64,000 nt of DNA, taken from the NCBI RefSeq assembly GCF_964656455.1, contig NC_135718.1, positions 126,457,093 through 126,521,092 of the forward strand. The letters are read 5' to 3'. The position numbers and the translations under genes were made by a program. The stretch comes from Halichoerus grypus. Its lineage: Eukaryota > Chordata > Mammalia > Carnivora > Phocidae. The notes beneath the pieces are model-generated. The model was not told where the DNA came from. It saw only the letters and a list, made by a program, of their open reading frames with translations, and made no database searches. Each line of letters starts with the position of its first letter. Within the stretch, counting starts at the first letter, position 1. Shown here one piece after another: positions 10,123 to 21,084 of the stretch.

Positions 10123-10159
10123 AGGGGAGCGCGGGTTGGGGGGGGCAGGTGCTCTAAGA

Positions 10160-11289
10160 ACCACTGAAACCCAGGCTGCTTCTTTCTAACTCGGGACTTG
10201 AAATGTCCACATTTTTAAGCAAACAATCCGTTTCTATGAACTTGATAGCCTGAGTAGTTTACACAGTAAAGGCTATGGAATATAATTAGCATATCAGGGA
10301 TCTGCAAATAGTCACCTACCTAGTGCTTGAAAAAAAGTTTAATCGCCAAAGACAAAATTCCTTAGGCGAACACAATTAATTTACCCTGTAAAACTGTGAG
10401 GGTAAAATTCAAAATAATCTCTGTCCTAAAAATCACAACTTCCAAATGGATGAATAAAATTCAAGGTGATGTAAAACGACATCTTGCTGCCTGCCTTCTC
10501 CATAACGCTGTGTAGCCACGCTGTGACCCTGCGGGTGACCAGGTACCAGCAGGTGGGGCCCCGTGGGGCTTGCGGTTGTGCGGCCACCAGCCACGTCCGC
10601 TCGAGATGGCCCACAGTTCCGCGAACCGTGCGTGCTTCGGGGAGACCGTATGAACACCTCCGTCACAATTTGAATTCCTGTGAATTTTCGGTGGGATGCA
10701 CGTATATGAGGGCAAAGAATTCCGATTTCCAAGACTGACATCTGCCTCCCAAATTGGAAGTGAAAGAGAGACAAATTCGGCCCCTGTTCGCAGAGGAGAG
10801 AATAAAATGAACCGGCAGGCAAACGGTCAATATCCTGAGGCGGTGTAATTTGTCTGCCGCAGACCGGAGCAGCCTCGGGAGGGGGAGGCCCAGAGGCTCA
10901 ATCAGAAACCACTGTGTGGCCCCCGTGTCAAAAAGCCTGGCCACCCTGGGCTTTCATCCAAGAGGGTGAGACTCAGACTGTGGAGAGAAAGTCTAAATAA
11001 ACATTACACTGATTAAGAAATCAGACAGAGGCAAGTCGATAATAAGTTATTTTTAATATTTAATTAAATATTTAATATTAAATGTAATGTGGAAAGACCC
11101 AAGCGCTGCCCCCAAGCGTGTACTGTGTTCCCTTGTGCTGAGACCACATTAAAATTCCAAGTTGCAGTTAGAGTCTTTGTATATAAGGAGAATGATAATA
11201 AAAAATCTCAAGGTTGTAACAACAGTTTGCATCAGCCAGGTATCTTAACCTCTCCTAATAAATTAATGTTATCTGTTCATTTGAGCTGC
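10160..11289. other. Non-repetitive interval with a CpG-bearing core
   Basis: No repeat is recognised. The core 10470-10890 retains many CpG dinucleotides (for example ACGCTG, CCACGTCCGCTCGAGATGG, TCCGCGAACCGTGCG) within otherwise AT-rich flanks, which is unusual for old intergenic DNA. It is too weak in GC to be called a CpG island. Open frames on both strands (10433-10822 minus is the longest) show no family. Confidence 0.45.
11055..11072. repeat. 18-base perfect AT palindrome
   Basis: AATATTTAATTAAATATT is its own reverse complement, embedded in a longer AT-only stretch (11050-11083). Confidence 0.9.
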
Positions 11290-11405
11290 TTCTCATAATA
11301 ATCCGGAATAACTCACGAGGCAGTAGTCTTCTACCCAGTTTACAGAGAAGAAAACTGAGGTCCAAAGACAAGAAACATGTACCAAATCACACAATGCTAG
11401 GACTT
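11290..11405 (-). repeat. MIR SINE
   Basis: 'cccagtttacagagaagaaa' then ACTGAGGTCCAAAGACAAGA and 'ccaaatcacacaatgctagg' follow the antisense MIR consensus order. Confidence 0.75.
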
Positions 11406-12129
11406 TTTTATTCCCTGTTCATGGCTCTGACAGTTCTTGAGGCATCACAGGGTAAATATCCACTCCTAGACAAGTCTGTGCTTTCAAAGTATGAACATAT
11501 TCCTACCACCAAAAATATTGGCAAATTTTACGTATGTTTTCCCACAGGTGGCAGTTCCTGCTTAGACTGGTTGGCTTCCACACTCCTGAAAGCCATTTCC
11601 TTTCTGAATCACAGCATAGTTGGCAATAGCTAACAAACAATTTAGAAAGCCTCTATAAAAACACAGCCATCTGTGCTAGGAAATAAGCATTACAGAAATA
11701 TAGGAGCATAGCCCAATGGAAATGACGAGAACAGTGGGCGCTCAGGCTGGCCCAGCACAGGGCATTATGCCACCACCACGGCCAACCTATTCTACTTCCC
11801 TCCATCCAGAGGAGGGGTCCGTGAAGACAGACCAGATCTCAGAGGAGCCAGGCTGGCCCCGGGCTCACTTGCAGTTATGAGGAAGAGGAGGGGAGCCTGG
11901 GTCCCCCTTGTTCTTCCAGAGCCATAGGATGCTCTGCGGTAGCTCCTTTTCATTCTCAGCCCACGGTCTTCTCTGAGTTCACAAATCCTTCTTCTAGACC
12001 TTCTAGAAAGGCCAGTCCCTAACCAGCACACTCCCTGAGTCTTCAAACTTAGCAGGACACCCCTTCTTCCCATCGGTCTTTGAAACCTCGAGGTCCCAGG
12101 ACCCCACCCCTCCCGCGGTTTCCAGGCTT
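11406..12129. other. Non-repetitive interval
   Basis: Unique-looking. It includes a CTCF-like string at 11541-11554 and a GC-richer part from 11740. The minus-strand open frame 11792-12073 (rich in Arg, Gly and Ser) has no recognisable domain. Confidence 0.4.
11541..11554 (+). promoter_or_regulatory. CTCF-like motif (weak)
   Basis: CCCACAGGTGGCAG keeps the AGGTGGCAG core of the CTCF consensus, with two mismatches upstream of it. Motif match only; occupancy unknown. Confidence 0.25.
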
Positions 12130-12430
12130 TGTGAGGGTCAGTTTTATGTGTCCACCTGGCTCAGCTGTCGCACCCAGTTACTTCATTAAACACTGATCTA
12201 GGTGATGCTGTGGTGAACAGCCACCATCAGTTGACTTGAAGAGATCATCCTTAATAATATGGGTAGGCTTCCTTCAATCCATTGAAAGACCTTAACAGCA
12301 AAAACTAAGAAGAAATTCTGCCTCAAGACTGTTGTATCAACTCCTGCCTCAGTTTCCAGGCTGCCAGCCCGCTCTACAGATTTCAGACTTGCAGCCCCTA
12401 CAATCGGAGTAACTTCTTAAAATAAATCTT
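12130..12430 (+). repeat. Ancient LTR-like repeat, family unresolved
   Basis: 'cagttttatgtgtccacctg' at the start, 'attctgcctcaagactgt' in the middle, and 'ctacagatttcagacttgca' plus 'ttcttaaaataaatcttttc' at the end form an order seen in an old, widely dispersed mammalian repeat that I remember but cannot name safely. Confidence 0.5.
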
Positions 12431-12939
12431 TTCGTGTGTGCAAGTGCGCATGCGTGTTTGTATGTTCCACGCTCCGTGTACCTCAGTGTTGGGAGGAAGC
12501 TTATCCCGCTGCTCCTCATTGCCACTTTCAGACCTTACTCATCCATGCCTTTGTCGAACCATGAAAAGACAGCAAGGAAGGTATCAGGACAAAACCTGCG
12601 TCCCTCTGAGACTCGTCCTCCAGCTCTGCCCCAGCCCCCTCGCAGAGGGGATGCAGTCCTCTACTGACGTCTCAGCCACTTCCTGGCCTTAATCACGGAC
12701 TTCTGCATCCACGGCCCCTGCCGCAAGCACCTCCACCTGCACACGTTTCTCTCACCCGACCCTGGCCTCATCTCCAATGCCTATTTGCCTCCCTTCTTGA
12801 GCGTGAGCTCTTGAGCATCTCACACTCAGAGTGTACAAATCCAATGGACACAGTCCTCCCTCTACACTCAGTTCTCATGAGGAGCTCCCAAGTTAAATGC
12901 ATGGCACATCCATCCATCTAGTCATACCAGCCAAAACTT
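12431..12939. other. Non-repetitive interval
   Basis: CT-rich plus strand. A short GTGTGTGCAAGTGCGCATGC stretch starts it. No supported gene. Confidence 0.35.
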
Positions 12940-13375
12940 AAGCATTTCTGTTCCCTCTCTCATCTCTCCCTCATCTCCTTATTTCTGATCCATCACCAAG
13001 ATTTCCATAAATATTTCTCAAATGTGCCTATATATCTTCATCTCCCCACCACCCCAATGTGGACTACCTTTAACTCTCATTTAGACTATTCCAAACTGTG
13101 TTCTTTGCTACAAAGATGCCAGAATAATCTTTTCAAAATGCCAAATCTGATCAACCTCCCTGATTAAAATCCTTTAGTGGGTTTTATTGAAAGGAAAAGC
13201 CCCTGCCTCCCCTTCAGGGTCATCCCACACCATGATTCCCCTCCACTGTGCCCCAAACACACTGGCATTTCCCAGCCCCTTGAACTTGCCATGCTATCCA
13301 CTCTACCTGAACGTTTCTCCCTTCCTTCTTGGCTTAGGTAACCTCTATTACCGTCCTATAAGTCTGCCGCTTTAG
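12940..13375 (+). repeat. L2 LINE fragment
   Basis: Sense L2 landmarks: 'ttaaaatcctttagtgggtt', CACTGGCATTTCCCAGCC and 'ctacctgaacgtttctccct', followed by GGCTTAGGTAACCTC. Diverged, without the 3' end. Confidence 0.6.
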
Positions 13376-14199
13376 ACCCTCAGGGAGGCAGATGCCAAGA
13401 CGGATTCAGAAGTACAAGAGATTTACCAGGGGAACTTCTGGAAAAGCTTTTGGAGCAAAACAAGGGTCTGACACCTGTGGAAGAACAGAGGGAAGGAAAA
13501 AACTGGATAAGAATAGCCTCAAACTGCAGCGTAGCATCTGCCCTGAGAAAGTCTCAGCCAAGCCATGAGGATGAGCAGTCTGGGGAGAAAGTGGCCTTGG
13601 CGTGAACATTATGTTGGGTCCCAAAGGTGCAGCAGCTGGAGGCTGTCAGCCAACTGCTCTTCTTTCAACAAGCTGTCTCTTGAAGGGAGAACTATGTGAC
13701 GTGCCTCCAAGACAGCCACGGATCTCAGTGCGAACTTTGTGCATTTTTCAGCAAAAATATTTTCCTGTATTTAAAGTTGATTCCTTAGATTACTAGAGAT
13801 TACCAGAGCAAGATACATCAACATTTTAAAGATTCTTGACTCATCACAATTCCCAATCACTACAAAAAAACTGAATTACTTTCACCATGCTATGTTTAAT
13901 AAGATATGAAATTGTACCAATATATTTTATAACATTTTGAAGAACAAAGTTAAAAGGAATGTTGGGGGAGGAGAGGCTTTGGAGGTAACAGTAAATTGAG
14001 AAAGAGAAAATTTTATTACATTCCATTTTCTAAATAGTCAATAAAATATCAGTTTTATTACAGAAAGATGAGAGTTATAAATATATGTGCACACTGCTAA
14101 ATAGGACTCCTCTCTTTTCCATTCAATTAGGGTTATAAATAACAAACTCCAAACTAGAGATTGAAATTGACTCAGAATACTTTTTTTTTTAAACAACCC
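13376..14199. other. Non-repetitive interval
   Basis: AT-rich towards the right. Nothing recognisable beyond short A- and T-runs. Confidence 0.35.
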
Positions 14200-14639
14200 T
14201 CATGTTATGTTTCCTGAAAAGATGAAGAGATAAATATAATACAGTTCCTGCCCTTGGGAAGTTCACATCCTAGCCAGAGAAAAAAGACATGTAATAGCTA
14301 ACTATATACCACAACATGATGTGCATTATAATAAAGTGACTAGAAATGAGAGAGGAATTTAATCAGCCAACATAGAGAGAAAGAAGAAACAGAGAGATTC
14401 AAAGAACTGACATACAAACTGGACTTTGAGGAATGAATAGGAGTTTGCCAAGCAGAAGATATTAACCAATACAGAATTCGTGCATGCAAAGGCATGGAGG
14501 TATGACAAGTGTGGACAATGTTAGAGGGAGTGATTGCAGAAGAGGTATTAAAGACAGGGTGTACCAGGTTTTGTTCTGGTATGCTAAGGTGCTTGCATTC
14601 TCCTCTGTAAACAGTGAAAGTGTTGAAAAGGTTTTTGAG

Positions 14640-14984
14640 CTTTTTGGGTTTTTTTTTTCATTGAGATATAGTTGCCATACAATATTACATTTGTTTCAGA
14701 TATATAACAGTGATTCAACAATTATACACTTTACAAAATAGTCATTGCAATAAGTGTAGTTAACATCCATCACCATACAAAATTATTACAATATTTTTGA
14801 CTGTATTTGCTATGCTGTACTTTTTCATTCCTGTGTGTACCACACTTATTTTATAAGTAGAAGTTTGTACCTCTTAATCCCCTTCACCTATTTTGCCCAT
14901 CCTCCATCTTCTCCCTTTTGGCACCCACCAGTTTGTTCTCTGTATTTATGAGTCTGTTTTGTTGTTGTTTGTTTGTTTGTTTTG

Positions 14985-15021
<37 letters not shown>

Positions 15022-15370
15022 AGTAGGCTCCCCACCCAGTGTGGAGCCCAACACAGGGCCTGAACTCATGACCCTGAGATCAAGACCTGAGCTGAGATCA
15101 GGAGTCAGACACTTAACCCACTGAGCCACCCAGGTGCCCCTAGATTCCACATAAAAGTAAAGTCATATGGTACTTGTCTTTGTCTATATGGCTTTTTTCA
15201 CTTATCATAATGTCCTTCTTTATGTCCGTCCATGTTGTCATGAATGACAAAATTTCATTCCTTTTTATGGCTGAGTAATATTCTGTTGTGCATATACATT
15301 ATATCTTCTTTATCCATTCATCTACCAATGGACACTTAGGTTGCTTCCATATCTTAGCTACTACAAATAA
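14640..15370 (-). mobile_element. L1 3' region (L1MA-like), inserted in L2
   Basis: Antisense L1: 'cattgagatatagttgccat' near the tail, then 'ttaacatccatcaccataca' and 'tttatggctgagtaatattc' to 'tacaaataat'. The duplication TGTTGAAAAGGTTTTTGAG (14621-14639) matches 15371-15388 with one base deleted. It is itself interrupted by the SINE at 14985-15140. Confidence 0.88.
14985..15140 (-). mobile_element. Old CAN SINE nested in L1
   Basis: A long (TTTA)n tail (14985-15018) is followed by 'taagtaggctccccacccag', the B-box region and a head ending CCCAGGTGCCCC. Older, diverged subtype with a compact body. Confidence 0.92.
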
Positions 15371-15470
15371 TGTTGAAAGGTTTTTGAGTGAGAAAGTGTC
15401 ATATCCAGAGCTGTGCTTTAGAAAGATCATGCTGGCAGCAAGGAGGAGGGATTGAAGATGAGACTAGAGG

Positions 15471-15670
15471 GGTGCCTGGGTGGCTCAGTCGTTAAGCGTC
15501 TGCCTTTGGCTCAGGTCATGATCCCAGGGTCCTGGGATCGAGCCCCGCATCGGGCTCCCTGCTCCGTGGGAAGCCTGCTTCTCCCTCTTCCACTCCCCCT
15601 GCTTGTGTTCCCTCTCTCACTGTCTCTCTCTGTCAAATAAATAAATAAAATCTTAAAAAAAAAAAGAAGT
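15471..15670 (+). mobile_element. CAN SINE, full length, young type
   Basis: Flanked by TGAGACTAGAGG at 15459-15470 and 15671-15682 (17 bases, if one mismatch is allowed). The body ends TCAAATAAATAAATAAAATC, as in the youngest copies here. Inserted into the right half of the split L2. Confidence 0.96.
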
Positions 15671-15811
15671 TGAGACTAGAGGCAGAGAGGCTAGTTAAAC
15701 TATTGCAATAGTCTACATCAAGAAGCATCAAGGAGATTGAATTGAATCAGAGACTAGTAGCAATGGGAAAATGTGAAGATGGACAGAATCAAGAAACTTT
15801 TGGGATATAAG

Positions 15812-16392
15812 CTTGGGACGTGGATGGAACTAGAGGGTATTATGCTAAGCGAAATAAGTCAATCAGAGAAAGACAAGTATCATATGATCTCACTGATATG
15901 AAGAATTCTTAATCTCAGGAAACAAACTGAGGGTTGCTGGAGTGGTAGGGGGTAGGAGGGATGGGGTGGCTGGGTGATAGACATTGGGGAGGGTATGTGC
16001 TATGGTGAGCACTGTGAATTGTGTAAGACTGATGAATCACAGACTTGTACCTCTGAAACAAATAATACATTATATGTTAAAAAAAAAAAAGAAGAAGATA
16101 GTAGGAAGGGAAAAATGAAGGGGGGGAAATCGGAGGGGGAGACGAACCATGAGAGACTGGACTCTGAGAAACAAACTGAGGGTTCTAGAGGGGAGGGGGG
16201 TGGGGGGATGGGTTAGCCTGGTGATGGGTATTAAAGAGGGCACCTACTGAATGGAGCACTGGGTGTTATACGCAAACAATGAATCATGGAACACTACATC
16301 AAAAACTAATGATGTAATGTATGGTGACTAACATAACATAATAAAATAAAATTTAAAAAAATATATACACACTAGGTCAAGTTAAAAAAAAA
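15812..16392 (+). mobile_element. L1 3' end, carnivore type, two-part 3' UTR
   Basis: Sense L1 tail starts at 'tggatggaactagagggtat'. A first A-run (16080-16090) follows 'acattatatgtt', then a second block begins 'gaagaagatagtaggaaggg' and ends 'taacataacataataaaata' with A-rich DNA. Both blocks repeat the phrase 'aaacaaactgagggtt' (near 15922 and 16168). I read this as the normal internal structure of the carnivore L1 3' UTR, not two insertions, but that is a judgement. Confidence 0.82.
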
Positions 16393-17189
16393 AAGAATCT
16401 TCAGAAGTTCTAAGTCTGGTCTTCTAGATTCAGTCTTTAGGTGGAGTACACATAGCCAATGTCCCTGAAAACAAAACCGTAAGAAGAATCATCTCTCCAA
16501 GATACCATGAAAGCATTTTACAGCTTGTCATCAGCTAATTCAAATATGAAGGCCTTAAAAGAGTTAACGTAATCTTTCTGGTTGACACCAATATATTCTC
16601 AAATCTTACAGTGGTTCATTGAACATTGGGTTCATAGCATGAAATCTTCTTAATGACTTGGAATAAGATTCTTGTCATTTTCATAAACAGCTGAGGTATG
16701 TTGTAATAGGAGGAGTGAGAAGTGGATATGATCATTCCCAAATGTGGACCATCTGGCTCTCAAACCAGACAAGGTTATTCTTTATACTCCTTTTTTGTTC
16801 AAAAGATGTCATTTCCTTCTCATTTAGTCATACAATTGAGATTCAGCCACTCTGCTATCTTCAAAAAGAACAAAATTAATCAACTTATTCCAAGAAAGGA
16901 ATCTCAGAATGAAATTATGATCTAGCAATTATGGTCCAAAACCATGGGTGACTGCAGAGCTCAGTTAAATATGACCAATGGTCACTAGCATTAAACGGAT
17001 CGTATGGATGGCAGTGATACTCGCAAGAGATGGCTTTTTTAGGAAGCTCAACAAAAATGGAAGATTCAAACTAATGGTTTTAATGCCACTAATGGTTTTA
17101 AACCCACCCTTGGCTTTGAGGAGCTTTTTATGGGTAACTGAGAGACATGTGCCATTTTACCACACATTCACATATGTGATTGCCTGACA
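16393..17189. other. Non-repetitive interval
   Basis: AT-rich unique-looking DNA with no assignable feature. Confidence 0.35.
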
Positions 17190-17640
17190 GACACCTCTAC
17201 CTTGGATGTCCCACTGATCTCCCAAAGTCGACATGTAATCATTTTGCTCCTAGGGTCAACTCTTCCTCCTGTGTCTCCATGACTACTGACAGCCCACCGC
17301 TGGCAGCCCTCATCCATCTTTGATTTTTTTCCTTCTTTACCATACACACGAGTCAGTTGCCCAGCTACCCTGTTAATTCTGCCTCTTCCATGGCTCTTCT
17401 TCTGTCTTCCTATTGTCACCACGAGGTTTTTGTTTCCAATTCCTCTCCCCTGGAGTAGAGTCCTCTAACAAGCTTTAACCTTCAGTTGTCCATCCAGTAT
17501 ATGATCCCCAAATTAACCTTTCTAAAGTAGAGCTTTAGAATGTTCAAAAATGGTTTAATGGTTTTACCTTTTCTACCAAATAAATTTCATACTCCTTAGT
17601 CTGATAGCTTCAGGCCCTGCAAATCTGGCTCCAACACTCC
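17190..17640 (+). repeat. L2 LINE fragment
   Basis: Sense, diverged. The clearest part is the right end: 'ctccttagtctgatagcttc', then AGGCCCTGCAAATCTGGCTC and 'ccgctcaccttg'. Left boundary uncertain. Confidence 0.5.
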
Positions 17641-17912
17641 GCTCACCTTGAATGTGAACCCAAAGTGTACAACTACTTATGAGTCAGATCTTACAATCCT
17701 TTCTGGATCCATGATCCTGTTAAACCATGACCCTTCGGAAAATATCTCTGCCCTCTCCACCCACCAAAATCTGTGAACTACCTCCATAATGTCATGTTGA
17801 CTAAGCGAACAAACAGAAAGAATACACCAGTACACTGATATAGTCATGCTCATTCTCTCTCTCTCCATTTATCTACCCATCAATCTATCTAGAAAAAGGA
17901 AAATAGGTTTTA

Positions 17913-18126
17913 TTTATTTACTTATTTTTAAGTTTTTATTTGTTTATTTATTTGACACAGACAGAGAGAGAATGAGCACAAGCAGGCAGAGTGGCAGGCA
18001 GACAGAGAGGGAGAAGCAGGCTTCCCGCAGAGCAGGGAGCCCAATGCGGGGCTCGATCCCAGGACCCTGGGTTCATGACTTAGGCCGAAGGCAGATGCTT
18101 AACTGACTGAGCCACCCAGGCGCCGC
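17913..18126 (-). mobile_element. CAN SINE, full length
   Basis: Long T/A-rich tail at 17913-17950 and head ending CCAGGCGCCGC near 18126. Flanks AGGAAAATAGGTTTTA (17897-17912) and AGGAAATTAGATTTTA (18127-18142) differ at two positions. Confidence 0.94.
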
Positions 18127-18142
18127 AGGAAATTAGATTTTA

Positions 18143-18503
18143 AAAGATATACATCAAATTGTTAAAAGGAGATTTCTCTTGGTGGCACCATTCTGGGTGG
18201 GTTTTTTTCTTTTTATTATTAAATTCTCTCTAATTTTTCTGCAGAGAACATGTATTATTTTTATAAGAAAACTATTAAGTTTTAAAACAATAATTACAAT
18301 TCAAATTGAAAAAAAAAAAAAAGGCCTGTCCATATTTCAAGGCTCTCCTCACATCTAACCTCTTTATTAAACTTTCCTTGATGATTAAAGATGTGTATAA
18401 ACAACCCTTGCTTCAACTTCCTAAGTAGCTTTGCACACACAGACACATACACACACATAGTCATGGTTAAGAAAGAGCACAAGCTTTGAAATCAGAAAAA
18501 ATG
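18143..18503. other. AT-rich interval with simple repeats
   Basis: Holds a T-rich stretch (18200-18240), an A-run (18309-18322) and a short CA-rich repeat (18434-18460). Nothing else. Confidence 0.5.
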
Positions 18504-18516
18504 CAAAATCACTTTT

Positions 18517-18643
18517 TTTGGCGGGGGGGGCGGGGGGCAGTTAAGTAGTCTCCATACCCAGCATGGAGCCCAAGGCAGGGCTTGAACTCACAACACTGAG
18601 ATCAAGAGGCAGACGCTTAACAGACTGAGCCACCCAAGTGCCC
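18517..18643 (-). mobile_element. Old CAN SINE, short form
   Basis: Tail interrupted by a G-rich block (GCGGGGGGGGCGGGGGG), then 'catggagcccaaggcagggc', with the head ending CCCAAGTGCCC. Perfect 13-base duplication CAAAATCACTTTT at 18504-18516 and 18644-18656. Confidence 0.92.
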
Positions 18644-18656
18644 CAAAATCACTTTT

Positions 18657-20834
18657 GACTCTCATTTTTGATCCATTCTTGAGCCCACCATTCCACACCA
18701 TGCCAACTGGGGCCACTGCGAAACCACCAATGGCCAGTCTCAGCCTGGTTGATCTCACCATCACCATATACAACACACTGCGGCACACTGGTTTTTAATT
18801 TTACAATGGTATACTTTTTAAATGGATAATTATTGATCAAAAATATCATTTAAGAACAAACTTTTGTATACACTTCCAGTTAAATAATAGTACTCTGCCA
18901 CTGTACCCCGTCTTTAAAAAAGAAAAGAAAGTTTGCAAAAGAGAGAAGAGCATACATTTCCCTTAGTGAGGGTCCCCTGGCACTCCTACCTAACACCTTG
19001 TTTGCCTTGACTTACCTGACAGTACATAATTCCCTTCTGGCTTTACCCCTATTCATTGTTTGGTATTCAAAGCTATCAGTATTTTGGGTTTCCCCATTGT
19101 CTTCAGTCAGTGATAGGTCTCAGTTGTCAGAGTCCTGATAAATCTGGTCACTGGGTATTTTTTGCGGGGAGAGGGAAGAATAACTAAAAGGAATATTTCT
19201 ACAACTTTTTCTTAAATATTTCGGTAGGGGGAAACATTCTTCATTACCACAATTCCCAGGTCAGCTTTTTCGTCTTTGTTGCTCTATCCATAAGATAGTG
19301 GTGCCAGATCCCCTTGCTTCATCCAGCCTCAAGCCTTAGCTTTTTCATCTGAAATCAGCTTTCTTGAATACGTATTAAAAATATCCCATACTTGCCACAA
19401 TTTTCATAGAAAGTTAACTTCTGAAAGCAAGAACATTTTTATGAGTATTTAAAAAAGCTAGTTCCAAATTGCATTTGGCTGAAGCCAAAAGGTACAATTC
19501 AATTTATTTAAATGCAATTTCTTATGAATGTACTTGGAGAGAAGGTCAATAAAAGAGTGCTGGGAGAATTACCCTTGTATCCATTATGTTTCCTTTTGCT
19601 TACACAGAAGTCAAGAAATTTCAAGTATTAAAAAAAAAAAAAGAAATTTCAAGTATTAGGACAGAATGTTCAGCATTTCAATAATTAGGTGAACATAACC
19701 TGGAAATAAAAAAGGGAGAAAAAAAATAAAAGAACTCTTTCAAAAAACAGAAATAGTGCATTAGGCCCCTTAGTACACATTCCCAGATGAACAGCAGTTG
19801 ACTGCACATTTGGCTGAAAAAATTTTGAGGCTACATACAGAAGCATTTTCTATTAATTATAGTATTTAAAATACACACATATCTTATTTCTTATTTCCAT
19901 ATTTGAATTTCACTTTTTTTGGCTTCCTAATATAGATGACTTGGTAATATGTAGCTTAAGTATCAAACTGCCACTCGTTTTTGTCTTGTTCCATTTTTTT
20001 CTTCAAAATCATGTTTTTTCCATCCATTGGAAAATTATATCAATAACTTTATAGCTGATAGATTATAAGTTCTTTAAATTTAAAAAAGTTAGTTAAAGAA
20101 GAGGAGACCAAGATGTATCTAAATTATCAGGATAATGAAAAATTTTATTTCTTCAGTATGGGAAAAAACCCAAGGTGTATGGTGGGAATAGTGAAGGCTG
20201 GGGCCCGTGTACTTAGGGTTCTTTAGGTTAAAATCTATGCCAGACCAATTCTCATCTTTAAATTCTCCTAATGATAAACTCAGATTTTAGTAATTATTTA
20301 AAAGTCTCAAAAGGAATATAAAAAAAGATAAATTTCTATCCAAGCTGGAAATTATTAAGTGGGTATAATTTCATGAGGAATTTGGAATAGCTCTGCAAAG
20401 AGGAGAACACATTACGGAGTTTTAGAATGTTCTGTTCCTGTGACTATTTCATTATATTCAACAATTCATGAAAACCGTAAGAGAAGGCAGGAATGAGACT
20501 ATTGATTTTTCTCACTTGATTTGTCTTGAGTTGGTGTTGACTGAGCGTAAGGAGCTCCCATTCCCTGAGCTAGTCACTGACATGCAGAGAGTTTTACTGC
20601 TACGCTTCAACAGAGGTTTAACACACTCCACAGATAGCCAGTCTCCAGATTGCTGAATGGTGACAAAATACACCATTAAGTGAAAAATTGGATGGAGATC
20701 CTGGCTCATTGGATTGGTGCTTACAGTCATAAGAAACTCTTCAGGATATTAATAGATTACAGGAGTGGTTTAAATTTCTATGACTGAACTCTCAATGTAG
20801 TCAGCAGCAGAATAAAAACCCAAGTAATACCTCA
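18657..20834. other. Long interval, mostly unassigned
   Basis: More than 2 kb with no recognisable family apart from the tail-only insertion scar at 19613-19658. AT-rich, no splice-bounded coding frame; old unrecognised repeats are likely. Confidence 0.35.
19613..19658. mobile_element. Tail-only retrotransposition scar
   Basis: The 18-base string AAGAAATTTCAAGTATTA occurs at 19613-19630 and, identically, at 19641-19658, separated only by ten A residues. This is the footprint of target-primed reverse transcription that copied a poly(A) tail and no element sequence. Replication slippage is the alternative, but the intervening pure A-run favours the first reading. Confidence 0.7.
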
Positions 20835-20995
20835 GACAGAATGTGTTCTGGTGTTGACCCGGTCTCTAATCTTGGACAATGAATTTTGCTTCCCTAGACC
20901 TCAGTTTCTTCATCTGTAAATGAGACTGTATCATCAAGTGATCTCAGGAGTTTCACCAGCTTTAACATCCTGGGATTCAGTGAATAGTGAATCTA
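20835..20995 (+). repeat. MIR SINE
   Basis: Sense MIR core: 'ctagacctcagtttcttcat' then CTGTAAATGAGACTG, preceded by 'taatcttggacaatga', which stands where MIR has 'gaccttgggcaagtt'. Confidence 0.78.
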
Positions 20996-21084
20996 TGTGT
21001 ATCAGATTACAGGACCAGGATTAAGTGAGTGATAAAGGAAAAAATACACTAGGAAGTAATCTGACCACTAATATCTTCATGTGT

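Larger units (their letters stand above)
14200..15810 (-). repeat. L2-like LINE fragment, split by later insertions
   Basis: Left part 14200-14639 ('acagttcctgcccttgggaa', 'ttgaggaatgaataggagtt', 'gtgcatgcaaaggcatggag') continues at 15389 ('tcatatccagagctgtgc', 'ttagaaagatcatgctggca', 'ctattgcaatagtctacatc'). The L1 at 14640-15370 and the SINE at 15471-15670 interrupt it. Confidence 0.65.

Noticed and set aside
15812..16392. Tandem pair of L1 3' ends
   Set aside because: The two blocks sharing 'aaacaaactgagggtt' look like the native two-part 3' UTR of carnivore L1. No duplication separates them.
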